Assembly (NCBI RefSeq): GCF_030852425.1
Contig: NZ_NSDM01000014.1
Coordinates: 1-64,000, forward strand
DNA from: Saccharothrix longispora
Lineage (GTDB): Bacteria > Actinomycetota > Actinomycetes > Mycobacteriales > Pseudonocardiaceae
DNA length: 64,000 nucleotides
Direction of reading: 5' to 3'
The notes beneath the pieces were generated by a model. That model did not search any database. It was not told the origin of the DNA and was given only the letters and a program-made list of their open reading frames with translations. A program made the translations under genes and the position numbers. Each line of letters begins with the position of its first letter. Within the stretch, counting starts at the first letter, position 1. Shown here piece by piece: positions 37,151-49,621 of the stretch.

Positions 37151-37213
37151 ATGCGCATGCCCAGGCACCGCGGGATCACCGTCCGTCTCCCGAAAGAGCG
37201 GGTACAAGAGTGA
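37151..37213 (+). CDS. Possible 20-aa leader peptide upstream of the methanethiol oxidase
   Basis: An ATG at 37151 opens MRMPRHRGITVRLPKERVQE, whose TGA overlaps the GTG start of the next gene (GTGA), suggesting translational coupling. In another frame a GTG at 37143 starts V-C-E-C-A-C-P, three Cys codons in the first six, reminiscent of Cys-rich attenuator leaders in mycobacteria. Both are too short to be certain. Confidence 0.35.
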   Translation: MRMPRHRGITVRLPKERVQE

Positions 37214-38946
37214 AGCTCCTCAATTTCCGACAAAGCCCGGCAGCGAGGGCGCTGGGGCTTGTTTCAGTGTTTGTGACGGCCGCCGCGCTGCTCACCGGCG
37301 CCAATCCGGTCGGCAGCGCCACGGTCAAGTGGACCACCAGCTTCAAGGGGTCCGACGGAACCACCTACACCGCCACCAACCACCTCCTCCCGGCGGCCCG
37401 GGGCGACGGTCGGCAATGGCTGCTCGCCTGGACGGGGCCCGCGAAGCAGCCGGCGCCGGACTTCCTGGCGGTCATCGACGCCACGCCCCGGTCGCGCACC
37501 TACGGCAAGGTCGTCAACACCGTCACGGTCGGCCCCGGCATGGGCAACGAGCCGCACCACATGCAGTACGTGTGGCACAAGGGCGACCACATCTACGCCG
37601 GCGGCATCATCTCCGACACGACGTTCGTCTTCGACTCGAAGGCGCTGCCCGCGCTGCGCCTGGTCGGCGTGAACACGCCGATGGACACGCCGTGCGGCAC
37701 CCTGCCGGACGCGTACCAGACGCTCAGCGACGGCACCGCCTACGCGACCTACATGGGCGGCCCGAACGTCGCCGGCCCGTGCACCTACACCAACGGCGAG
37801 GTGCGGATCGGCAACGGTGCGGGCGGTTCGCCCGGTGACATCGTGCTGATCGGCAAGGACGGCCGCACGCTCGCCGAGATCCCGGCGGCGACCAAGGAGG
37901 GCGAGGACCCGGCGCAGTGCGGCAACGTGCCGGCCCTGCCCCAGTCCAGCTGCGCCAACCCGCACGGCATCGCGGTCCGCGAGGACCTCAACGTGATGGT
38001 GGCCAGCGACTTCGCCGAGGCGCGGAACTTCATGACGCCGGACTCGCCGCTGCGCGAGGAGCTGGCCCGGCAGACCGTGCGGGTCTTCGACATCACCAAC
38101 CGCACCAACCCGACGCTGCGCTCGGTGTCGAAGGTGCACGACGGCCCGCGCTCCGTCCTCGAGGAGAAGGCGTTCTTCAAGGAGTCGCGCGTGGTCATGG
38201 AGGTCGCGATGACCAACCGGCCCGGGCACAAGGGCGCGTTCGTGTCCTCCATGGCCGGCGGCGCGGTCTTCTACACGCCGGACATCACCGCCGCCGCGCC
38301 GCAGTGGCGCGAGGTCTTCGACGACACGACCGCGTACAAGAAGTTCCACCCGGACGGCTCGGTCACCGGTGGCGGCGACAACTCCAGCTGGCTCGCGGTC
38401 AGCCCGGACGACCGCTTCCTGTTCCACGCGGTGATGGGCCAGTCCACCCCGTACGGCAAGCCGCTCGACAAGACCACCGGCATGATCTACGTGCTGGACA
38501 TCCGCAAGCTGCTGAACTCGGGCGACCGGGTCCGGTGCAGCGTCGACGAGCTGCGCGAGGTCTACGCGGGCGGCTCCGAGCGCGACTGCCCCGAGCTGAC
38601 CGCGGTGGTGCCGATCCGCGACACCACCGACGGCGGCCCGCACTGGGGCGCGATGGACAACTTCGAGCGCGACCACCGGGGCATGTACCGGGAGACGCAG
38701 CAGGTCAAGCGCCTCGCGCTGTCCAACTACTTCGTCGCCGGCTCCTTCGGCGGCGGCGGTGACCACCGGATCTGCATGTTCGACCTGAGCCGGGCGGGCA
38801 AGGTGGACCTGGACAGGTCGTTCCGCGACGAGCGGACCGGCCAGCCCTGCGTGAACTTCAACCGCACCTCGTGGCCGCACGGCGACTACGGCGACAGCCA
38901 GCCGCACGGCGTCCTGTTCGCGGTCAGCGACGGGAACCTCAGGTGA
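37210..38946 (+). CDS. Secreted methanethiol oxidase / selenium-binding-protein family
   Basis: A 578-aa protein with GTG at 37210. It begins with an N-terminal signal peptide (ALGLVSVFVTAAALLTGA), then the SBP56 seven-bladed propeller. Visible features include DFLAVIDATPRSRTYGKVVN, NEPHHMQYVWHKGDHIYAGG, and paired His in NPHGIAV and SQPHGVLF near the end. Family members such as MtoX and human SELENBP1 oxidise methanethiol to H2S, formaldehyde and H2O2. A secreted form next to sulfite reductase suggests recovery of organic sulfur from outside the cell. The exact substrate is inferred. Confidence 0.78.
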   Translation: MKLLNFRQSPAARALGLVSVFVTAAALLTGANPVGSATVKWTTSFKGSDGTTYTATNHLLPAARGDGRQWLLAWTGPAKQPAPDFLAVIDATPRSRTYGKVVNTVTVGPGMGNEPHHMQYVWHKGDHIYAGGIISDTTFVFDSKALPALRLVGVNTPMDTPCGTLPDAYQTLSDGTAYATYMGGPNVAGPCTYTNGEVRIGNGAGGSPGDIVLIGKDGRTLAEIPAATKEGEDPAQCGNVPALPQSSCANPHGIAVREDLNVMVASDFAEARNFMTPDSPLREELARQTVRVFDITNRTNPTLRSVSKVHDGPRSVLEEKAFFKESRVVMEVAMTNRPGHKGAFVSSMAGGAVFYTPDITAAAPQWREVFDDTTAYKKFHPDGSVTGGGDNSSWLAVSPDDRFLFHAVMGQSTPYGKPLDKTTGMIYVLDIRKLLNSGDRVRCSVDELREVYAGGSERDCPELTAVVPIRDTTDGGPHWGAMDNFERDHRGMYRETQQVKRLALSNYFVAGSFGGGGDHRICMFDLSRAGKVDLDRSFRDERTGQPCVNFNRTSWPHGDYGDSQPHGVLFAVSDGNLR

Positions 38947-40196
38947 GTGGACCGGTCCCAACCCAGGTGTCCGTGCTGATCGCTCAGCACGGGCACCTGG
39001 ACCGGTCGGTGGCGGCCGGGGACAAGGCGGCGGTCATCGCGATGATCGTCGCCGGCCTCGCGGCCGTCGCCGCCGCGGGCGTCGTCCTGCTCGGCCGCGA
39101 GCTGCCCCGCGGGCGGTTCGTCGCCGCGCTGGCGGCCTCGCTGGCGGTGACGACCGCCTCCCTGCTGGTCAGCGTCACCCGGGCCGACGACTCGGGGCTG
39201 TTCCCCGACGCCGGCGCGCCCCGGCTCGACGCGCTCGCGCTGGGCGAGCAGCAGGTGCCGGTGCTCGTGGTGCCGAACCGGCCGGGGTTCAACCTCGTCG
39301 CGGTCGGCGCGCCGGACGCGGGCGCGGGCACCGACCGCGACCGCCTCACCGCGGGCGAGCGGCGCCCGGGCAGCGCGCACACCTGGGTCGGGGTCGACCT
39401 CCCGGCGGGCCCCAGCAAGCTCTGGGTGTCGGCGGGCGGGGCGACCGGCGCGCTGGACGTCGACACCGGCGCCGACGCCGCCACCGCCCAGGAGGCGCTG
39501 CGCGGCCCGGACGGCCCCGAGTGCGCCAGTGCCGTCGTGGGCGCGCTGCTCGCCGACGGTGACGCCGTGCCGGGCGCCTGCCCGTCCGACGGCCTGTCCG
39601 AGGCGGACGCCGAGGCGCTGCGCACGACGGTGGACTTCCTGGCGGGCCGCGGCGAGCGGAGCATCGCGCTGGTGTCCGACGACTCGCCGCGCGGTGTCGC
39701 GGCCGCCGCCGAGGTGCGTTCGGCGGCGCAGCGCGCGGGGCTCTCCGCCACCGCGCCGGACGGCACGAACCGACCGCTCGTCGTCGTCGCCGGCTGGGCG
39801 GGCGCGGAGGCCGTCGTGCGCGACGTGGACACGGGCGCGGTCGTGGCGCAGAGCACCTACCTGGCGCCGTGGCTGCTCTCCTCCGCCCTGCTGCGGCGGG
39901 CCAGCGGCCAGCAGATCCCGCTGCGGTACCCGCCGCGCGACCCGGCGGCCACCGACTACCTGGCCGCGCTGGCCGACCGGGTGCCCGGCGAGGCGCCGAG
40001 CGCGGCCGGCTACCTGGCCTGGCACCAGGCGCGCGGCCGGTCGGTCGCGGCGGACCCGGTGCGCCTCTACGCGGTCGCGGCGGCGCCCTACATGCCCGGC
40101 ATGGGCGGCGCGACCGCGCACGAACACGGTTCGACCCCCGACTGGTTGCCCGGCGGCCTGATCATCCCGGTGACCGGGCCGCTGCCCGAGAGGTGA
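38943..40196 (+). CDS. Membrane-anchored protein with Met/His-rich tail
   Basis: A 417-aa protein whose GTG overlaps the previous stop (GTGA). Two N-terminal helices (VIAMIVAGLAAVAAAGVVLL and a second near residue 60) anchor a large extracytoplasmic domain with Cys pairs (GPECASA, GACPSDG). The tail YMPGMGGATAHEHG is rich in Met and His and could bind copper. No family is recognised. Co-translation with the methanethiol oxidase suggests an accessory or metal-delivery role. Confidence 0.65.
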   Translation: MSGPVPTQVSVLIAQHGHLDRSVAAGDKAAVIAMIVAGLAAVAAAGVVLLGRELPRGRFVAALAASLAVTTASLLVSVTRADDSGLFPDAGAPRLDALALGEQQVPVLVVPNRPGFNLVAVGAPDAGAGTDRDRLTAGERRPGSAHTWVGVDLPAGPSKLWVSAGGATGALDVDTGADAATAQEALRGPDGPECASAVVGALLADGDAVPGACPSDGLSEADAEALRTTVDFLAGRGERSIALVSDDSPRGVAAAAEVRSAAQRAGLSATAPDGTNRPLVVVAGWAGAEAVVRDVDTGAVVAQSTYLAPWLLSSALLRRASGQQIPLRYPPRDPAATDYLAALADRVPGEAPSAAGYLAWHQARGRSVAADPVRLYAVAAAPYMPGMGGATAHEHGSTPDWLPGGLIIPVTGPLPER

Positions 40197-40212
40197 GAGG
40201 GGCCACCCCACC

Positions 40213-41874
40213 ATGACCGACACGTCGACACCCACCAGGTCGCAGGGCCAATGGGCGCTGGGACAGCGCGAAGCGCTCAACTCCAACGAGAAGATGAAGG
40301 CCGACGAGAACCCGCTGCTGGTGCGCGAGCGGATCGAGCGGGTCTACGCGCGGGAGGGGTTCGCGGCCATCCACCCGGACGACCTGCGCGGCCGGTTCCG
40401 CTGGTGGGGCCTGTACACCCAGCGCAAGCCGGGGATCGACGGCGGCCGCACCGGTGTGCTGGCGCCGGAGGAGCTGGACGACGAGTACTTCATGATGCGC
40501 GTGCGCAGCGACGGCGGTCAGCTCGACCTGGCCCAGCTGCGCGCGATCGCGGACATCTCGACCCGGTACGCCCGCGACACCGCGGACATCACCGACCGGC
40601 AGAACATCCAGCTGCACTGGGTGCGCATCGAGGACGTGCCGGAGATCTGGCGGCGGCTGGAGGAGGTCGGCCTGTCCACCACCGAGGCGTGCGGCGACTG
40701 CCCGCGCGTGGTGCTGGGCAGCCCGGTCGCCGGGGTCTCGGTGGACGAGGTCGTGGACGCGACCCCGGCCATCCGGGAGATCGTCGACCGCTTCGTCGGC
40801 GACCTCTCGCTGTCCAACCTGCCGCGCAAGTTCAAGTCGACCGTGTCGTGGCTGGCCGACGTGCCCTACGAGGCCAACGACGTGGCGTTCCTCGGTGCGG
40901 TGCACCCGGAGCACGGGCCGGGCTTCGACGTCCGGGTGGGCGGCGGCCTGTCCACCGCGCCCATGCTCGCCCAGCGGCTGGGCGCGTGGGTGCCGCTCGC
41001 CGAGGTGCCGGACGTGTGGCTGGCGATCACGCGGCTGTTCCGGGACTACGGGTACCGGCGGCTGCGGCACCGGGCGCGGCTGAAGTTCCTGGTCGCGGAC
41101 TGGGGCGTGGAGCGGTTCCGGGCCGTGCTGGAGGAGGAGTTCCTGGGCCGCCCGCTGCTCGACGGCCCACCGCCCGCGCTGCCCGCGGCGCCGATCGACC
41201 ACATCGGCGTGCACCGGCAGCGGGACGGTCGGCACTACGTCGGCGTGGCGCCGGTGGTCGGGCGGGTGTCGGGCAAGCAGCTGACCCGGCTCGCGGACCT
41301 CGCGGAGGCGCACGGTTCCGGGCGCGTCCGGCTCACGGCGTACCAGAAGCTGCTGGTGCTCGACGTCGCCGACCCCGCACCGCTGGTGCGCGAGCTGCGG
41401 GCGATCGGCCTGGAGGCCGAGCCGTCGCCGTGGCGGCGCAACACGATGGCGTGCACCGGCATCGAGTTCTGCAAGCTCGCCGTGGTGGACACCAAGCAGC
41501 GGGCCGCGACCCTGGTGGCGGAGCTGGAGGAACGGCTCGGCGACCGGCCGGTGCCGCTGAGCATCAACCTCAACGGCTGCCCCAACTCCTGCGCCCGCGC
41601 CCAGGTCGCCGACATCGGCCTCAAGGGCATGTTGGTCACCGACGCCGACGGCGCCCAGGTGGAGGGCTTCCAGGTGCACCTGGGCGGCGGCCTGGGCATG
41701 GCGGAGAACCAGGGCGGCGGCTTCGGCCGCAAGCTGCGGGGCCTGAAGACCACGGCGGCCGAGCTGCCCGCCTACGTCGAGCGGTTGAGCCTGCGCTACC
41801 TCGACGACCGGGTCGACGGGTCCGAGTCGTTCACCGAGTGGGTCGCGCGGGCGCCCGAGGACCGGTTGCGCTGA
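40213..41874 (+). CDS. sir: Ferredoxin-type sulfite reductase (siroheme, 4Fe-4S)
   Basis: A 553-aa protein with ATG 16 nt after the preceding stop. It has the duplicated ferredoxin-like and siroheme domains, ITDRQNIQLHWV, ACGDCPR, and the cluster/siroheme cysteines CTGIEFCKLA and NGCPNSCAR. The Tyr-Cys cross-link pair of mycobacterial NirA/SirA corresponds to GLYTQRKPG and TEACGDCP. It reduces sulfite to sulfide, completing the pathway that begins with cysND and cysH. Actinobacterial sulfite and nitrite reductases of this class look alike; context favours sulfite. Confidence 0.9.
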   Translation: MTDTSTPTRSQGQWALGQREALNSNEKMKADENPLLVRERIERVYAREGFAAIHPDDLRGRFRWWGLYTQRKPGIDGGRTGVLAPEELDDEYFMMRVRSDGGQLDLAQLRAIADISTRYARDTADITDRQNIQLHWVRIEDVPEIWRRLEEVGLSTTEACGDCPRVVLGSPVAGVSVDEVVDATPAIREIVDRFVGDLSLSNLPRKFKSTVSWLADVPYEANDVAFLGAVHPEHGPGFDVRVGGGLSTAPMLAQRLGAWVPLAEVPDVWLAITRLFRDYGYRRLRHRARLKFLVADWGVERFRAVLEEEFLGRPLLDGPPPALPAAPIDHIGVHRQRDGRHYVGVAPVVGRVSGKQLTRLADLAEAHGSGRVRLTAYQKLLVLDVADPAPLVRELRAIGLEAEPSPWRRNTMACTGIEFCKLAVVDTKQRAATLVAELEERLGDRPVPLSINLNGCPNSCARAQVADIGLKGMLVTDADGAQVEGFQVHLGGGLGMAENQGGGFGRKLRGLKTTAAELPAYVERLSLRYLDDRVDGSESFTEWVARAPEDRLR

Positions 41875-41902
41875 ACGGCCGAATTCTGACACGGCACTGA
41901 TA

Positions 41903-41943
41903 CGGCCGCCGATGGAAGTGGCACCGGCGGCCGCATGTGGCTT
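41903..41943 (+). terminator. Possible terminator after sulfite reductase
   Basis: CGGCCGCCG (41903-41911) pairs with CGGCGGCCG (41935-41943), a 9-bp stem with a 23-nt loop, starting 28 bp after the stop codon. Confidence 0.4.
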
Positions 41944-41986
41944 TACTTCACTTACCAGACCGCCGACACGGAGGTACGAAAGACCG

Positions 41987-42343
41987 ATGTCCGACGACAA
42001 GACCTTGCAGGTGCTGAACCAATTCAACGCGGCATTCCAGAAGCACGACCCGAGCCTGCTGGAGGGACTGCTCGCCGAGGATTGCGTCCTGGAGAACTCG
42101 GGACCGGCGCCGGACGGTTCGCGGCACGAGGGGCTGGCCGCCTGCCGGGAGTTCTGGTCGGCGATCGCGGCGGACGCCAACGCGAACTTCGAGCCCGAGG
42201 AGGTCTGGGCATCCGGTGACCGGGGCATCATCCGGTGGAAGCTCACCTGGGGCCCGGGCCCGAAGGACCACGTGCGCGGGGTCAACCTGATGCGCCTGCG
42301 CGACGGGTTGATCGTCGAGGGCATGGGCTACGTCAAGGGCTGA
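41987..42343 (+). CDS. SnoaL-like / NTF2-fold protein
   Basis: A 118-aa cone-fold protein with ATG at 41987. It shows the SnoaL pattern: FNAAFQKHDPSLLEGLLAED, HEGLAACREFWSAI, IRWKLTWG, and a C-terminal VNLMRLRDGLIVEGMGYVKG. It could be an isomerase, cyclase or ligand-binding protein; the substrate is unknown. It is followed by a very strong terminator, so it belongs with the upstream side rather than the biosynthetic cluster. Confidence 0.8.
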   Translation: MSDDKTLQVLNQFNAAFQKHDPSLLEGLLAEDCVLENSGPAPDGSRHEGLAACREFWSAIAADANANFEPEEVWASGDRGIIRWKLTWGPGPKDHVRGVNLMRLRDGLIVEGMGYVKG

Positions 42344-42350
42344 TCCGACA

Positions 42351-42401
42351 CGCCGCGGCCGGGCCGCGAGGGGGCGACCCCCTCGCGGCCCGGCCGCGGC
42401 G
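42351..42401. terminator. Very strong 24-bp terminator hairpin
   Basis: A perfect 24-bp stem (42351-42374 with 42378-42401) closes on a 3-nt CGA loop, 7 nt past the SnoaL-like stop. It separates the sulfur/SnoaL region from the biosynthetic cluster. Confidence 0.85.
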
Positions 42402-42420
42402 CTGTGGGCGGGAAGACGCA

Positions 42421-42432
42421 GACCGATCGGTC
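42421..42432. promoter_or_regulatory. TetR operator-like palindrome GACCGATCGGTC
   Basis: A perfect 12-bp palindrome (followed by CC, giving GATCGGTCC) 68 bp before the TetR start. It matches the half-site of the operator upstream of the MFS gene (28784-28797), consistent with autoregulation and a shared site. Confidence 0.6.
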
Positions 42433-42499
42433 CGAAGCCGTCGCGCGGTGTTAACCTGGCTCCACAGGGATGGTGTGTAGCCGGATTCGAGGAGCACAC

Positions 42500-43108
42500 A
42501 TGGCGCGCCGGCAAGCCCCCGACACCAAGCAGCGGATCCTGGCCGTCGCCTCGCGGCTGTTCGGCCGTCACGGCGTCCGCTCCGTCGGCATGCAGCGACT
42601 CGTGGACGAGACAGGTCTCGGCAAGAGCCTGGTCTACCGTGAGTTCAGCAGCAAGGACTACCTGGTCGCGGAGTGGCTGCGGGAGACCGACGAGGCCTGG
42701 GGCGAGTACGCCGACGCGGCGACGCGGCCCCACGAGGGCGACCCGGCCCGGCAGATGCTGGCGCTGGTGGAGTTCATCCACGACAGCGTCCTGGCCGACG
42801 ACTTCTACGGGTGCGTGTTCTACAACACGATCGCCGAGTTCCGCGACGAGGACCACCCCGGCCGGTTGGCGGCCGTGGCGCACCTGGAACGCGTGCGGGC
42901 GCTGCTGGCCAGTTACGGCCGCGAGGCCGGGGCCGAGGACCCCGAAGGCCTCGCGGACACGCTCCTGCTGATCATCGGCGGACTCCTCGTCAACGGCACG
43001 GCGTTCGCCGGGAAGGGCCCGGCGGAGCACGCGGTGCCCACCGCGGCGGCGATCATCCGGCAGGCGTGCCCGGCGACCGCTGGAGCTGCTGCTGCGGCCA
43101 GGGGATGA
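42500..43108 (+). CDS. TetR-family transcriptional regulator
   Basis: A 202-aa protein with ATG at 42500 and GAGGAG 5 nt upstream. The N-terminal HTH shows TKQRILAVASRLFGRHGVRS and VDETGLGKSLVYREFSSKDYL. The helical ligand domain contains the CVFYNTIAEF stretch. It has its own palindromic operator and overlaps convergently by 56 nt with the SnoaL-like gene on the other strand. Confidence 0.9.
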   Translation: MARRQAPDTKQRILAVASRLFGRHGVRSVGMQRLVDETGLGKSLVYREFSSKDYLVAEWLRETDEAWGEYADAATRPHEGDPARQMLALVEFIHDSVLADDFYGCVFYNTIAEFRDEDHPGRLAAVAHLERVRALLASYGREAGAEDPEGLADTLLLIIGGLLVNGTAFAGKGPAEHAVPTAAAIIRQACPATAGAAAAARG

Positions 43109-43547
43109 CCCGCTCGGGCCTGGCCGGCCGGGTGGCGACCCCGTGGGTCTCGTACCCGTCGTTGTAGACGAACGACTCCGGCAGCTTGTCGTGGAACTGG
43201 TAGTCCGAGAGGATTCGCCCGTCGTCGTCGAGCACCAGCAGGTCCTCGCCGCGCATTTCCGTCTCACCGGTCGAGGCCAGCACCATCATCCAGTTCAACC
43301 GGATCAGGTTGTGGTGGCCGACCGCGTTGTGCGCCGAGCGGAAAACGTATCCCATCGGGTCGTAGATCTCGTGGGTGTAGGCCAGCTGGGCGATGATCGC
43401 CTCGTGGCCGATCACCGGGTCGCGGCGGTAGAACACGTAGGTGGCGTCCGGCGCGTACAGCTCCAGCACGCCCTGGCGGCGGCGGTCGGGGTCGACCTCG
43501 TTCCACAGCGCCACGTACCGGTCGGCGAACTCTTCGGGATCGAGCAT
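43053..43547 (-). CDS. SnoaL-like/NTF2-fold protein of the biosynthetic cluster
   Basis: A 164-aa protein whose ATG overlaps the stop of the AMP-ligase gene by one base. It shows the NTF2 cone-fold pattern: EEFADRYVALWNEVDPDRRR, QGVLELYAPDATYVFYRRDP, and LIRLNWMMVLAST. It is a small cyclase/dehydratase or ligand-handling protein, co-transcribed with PKS and ligase. Its 3' end overlaps the TetR gene. Confidence 0.78.
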   Translation of the reverse strand: MLDPEEFADRYVALWNEVDPDRRRQGVLELYAPDATYVFYRRDPVIGHEAIIAQLAYTHEIYDPMGYVFRSAHNAVGHHNLIRLNWMMVLASTGETEMRGEDLLVLDDDGRILSDYQFHDKLPESFVYNDGYETHGVATRPARPERVIPWPQQQLQRSPGTPAG

Positions 43548-45188
43548 CACGGTGTCCTCCGCGGGGAGTCGGTGAGGCCGGTCGTCTGCCGTTGCGGTGC
43601 GCTCGGCCCGGTCCCGTGCTGCTCGCGCAGGACCCGGCGCAGGAGCTTGCCGGTGGGGTTGCGCGGCAGGGCGTCCACGGTCACGAACCCGGTGGGGATC
43701 TTGAAGTCGGCGATCTTGCCGCGCAGGAAGCGGACCAGCTCGCGCGGCGGCACGGCGCCGTCCGGGCGGAAGACCACGGCGGCGCGCACGGCCTCGCCCC
43801 AGTGCGGGTCGGGCACGCCGAACACCGCGACCTCCACGATGTCCGGGTGGTCCCGCAGGACGGCCTCCACCTCGGCCGGGTAGATGTTCTGGCCCGCCAC
43901 GATGATGGTGTCGTTGACCCGGTCGACCAGGAACAGGTAGCCGTTCTCGTCCAGGTACCCGAGGTCGCCCATCCGCAGCCAGTCCCCCACCAGCGCGTCG
44001 GCGGTGGCCTTGGGCTGCCGCCAGTACTCGATGAAGTGGCCGGGGCTGCGCACCAGGACCCGGCCGAGCTGCCCCGCGGGCAGCGGCGTGCCGTCCTCGT
44101 CGACGATCCGCACCTCGTTGCCGGGGCAGACCAGGCCGGCCGAGCCGAGCACGGTGCTGTCCGACGTGTGCGCCGCGGGCGGCAGGCAGGTCACGAAGCT
44201 GCCCGCCTCGGCCGACGAGTAGCCCTGGACCAGCTCGCAGCCCATGACCTCCAGGCAGGTCAGCAGCAGTTCCCGGTCGATCGGCGAGCCGCTGTAGACC
44301 ACCTTGCGCAGCGAGGCGAACGTCTCGCTGGTCACCCCCCGCTCGGTGATCATCATGCGCATCATCGCCGGGGCCACCCACAGCATGGTGATCCGCTCGC
44401 GCTCGATGATCCGCGCGGCCTCGTCGGCGATGAACCGGCGCATGATCACCGTGGTCGCGCCGACGTTGAACGAGTGGAAGAACCAGCCGAAGCCCGCGGT
44501 GTGCAGCGCCGGGAAGCAGCTCAGCCCCCGGTCGGTCGGCTGCCAGTCGATCCAGTCGACGCCGTGCCGCCGCATGTCCGCGATGAACGTGAAGAACGTC
44601 CGGTGCGGCAGCACCACGCCCTTGGGCAGGCCGGTGGTGCCGCTGGTGTAGAGCTGGGCGACCGCGTCGTCCCGGCCGGTGCCCGGCGACAGGTCGGTGT
44701 CCGACCGGCCGGCCTTCCACTCCAGCAGGCCGCCCGCCACGTGCGTCGGGCTGTCCAGCGTGATCACCGTCCGCAGGGCGGGCAGCGCGGCGCGCAGCCG
44801 TCCCACCACGTCCTGGAAGGCGCTCTCCACGAACAGCAGCTCGGCGCGCGAGTCGCGCAGCGCGTGGTCGATCTCGCGGGGCGTGAGCCGCCAGTTGATC
44901 GGCACGAGCACGGTGCCGCTCTTCGCGCAGCCCAGGGCGATGTCGAAGTAGTGCTCGGACTCCATGCCCAGGTAGCCGACCCGCGTGCCGGGCGCCAGGC
45001 CCTCGGCCAGCAGGGCGTGGGCCGTGCGGTTGCTCTCCGCGTGCAGCTGCCCGAACGTCAGCGAGCGGTCCTCGCAGACCACCGCCACGGCGTCGGGCCG
45101 CAGCGCGGCGTGCAGCGCGGACCTCGCGGTCAGCGTCTGCTCGTCCGGCTCGTGCCCGGCGTGGGCGTGCTCGTCGATCCCGGTGATC

Positions 45189-45202
<14 letters not shown>
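43547..45202 (-). CDS. Acyl-CoA/acyl-ACP ligase (AMP-forming)
   Basis: A 551-aa ANL-superfamily ligase. ATG 45202 has GGAGG 5 nt upstream and lies inside the PKS end (14-nt overlap). Motifs: AQLYTSGTTGLPKGVVLPH (P-loop), SSAEAG (motif A5-like), LRMGDLGYLDENGYLFLVDR, and the C-terminal lysine in RNPTGKLLRR. It activates a carboxylic acid as acyl-AMP and transfers it to CoA or the cluster's ACP. It probably primes the PKS or activates the acid partner of the product. Confidence 0.9.
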
Positions 45203-49127
<3,925 letters not shown>

Positions 49128-49147
49128 GGCCGGCGTCTCCTGTCCGG

Positions 49148-49459
49148 TCACTGTCGACGCGCCGGGAACAACTCGGTGAGCACGTCGGTGGTCAAGTAGT
49201 CCAGCAACAGCTCCACGGTGGGGCTGTTGAACAGCATCGTGCTGCCGATGCCGCGGCCGAGGAGTTCCTCCAGGCGTTCGCGGACGTCCATCAGGCCCAA
49301 TGAGGTCAAGCCCAGGTCGAAGAAGCTGTCGGTCAACGGCAGTTCGTCGTCCTCGTCCATCAGCAACGCCGCCTTGAACTCCGCCACTATTACGGTTTCG
49401 AGTTCGGCGAGCCGTTCCGCCCTGGACAGCGATTGCAATTTTTCGAGCACCGCGGTCAT
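49148..49459 (-). CDS. Stand-alone acyl carrier protein
   Basis: A 103-aa ACP with ATG at 49459. The phosphopantetheine site is in FFDLGLTSLGLMDVRERL (Ser about 59). Its stop overlaps a possible GTG of the PKS. It heads the ACP-PKS-ligase-SnoaL operon behind a promoter with SARP-type repeats. It may carry the starter formed by the AMP-ligase. Confidence 0.9.
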   Translation of the reverse strand: MTAVLEKLQSLSRAERLAELETVIVAEFKAALLMDEDDELPLTDSFFDLGLTSLGLMDVRERLEELLGRGIGSTMLFNSPTVELLLDYLTTDVLTELFPARRQ

Positions 49460-49489
49460 CGCATCCGTCCCCTTCGGCTGGCGCTTCGA

Positions 49490-49532
49490 GTAAATCACCG
49501 CGACGTGACCTCCGGCTGACTACCCGCTGACA
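49490..49532 (-). promoter_or_regulatory. SARP-type promoter of the ACP-PKS operon
   Basis: On the minus strand three heptamers TGTCAGC (49532-49526), AGTCAGC (49521-49515) and GGTCACG (49510-49504) repeat every 11 bp. An 8-bp gap separates them from ATTTAC (49495-49490), the classic SARP box-to--10 spacing. Confidence 0.7.
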
Positions 49533-49541
49533 CCCCGAACC

Positions 49542-49586
49542 GGTCGCGGACGTGTCAGTTCGCTGTCAGGCGCATTTTGGGATCGT
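49542..49586 (+). promoter_or_regulatory. SARP-type promoter of the 2OG-oxygenase gene
   Basis: Heptamers GGTCGCG (49542), TGTCAGT (49553) and TGTCAGG (49564) repeat every 11 bp on the plus strand, divergent from the ACP boxes. A weak -10 (GATCGT, 49581-49586) follows. Confidence 0.6.
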
Positions 49587-49621
49587 CGAGGTGGGATCAG
49601 CCCCGGATGGAGGACAGAGCG

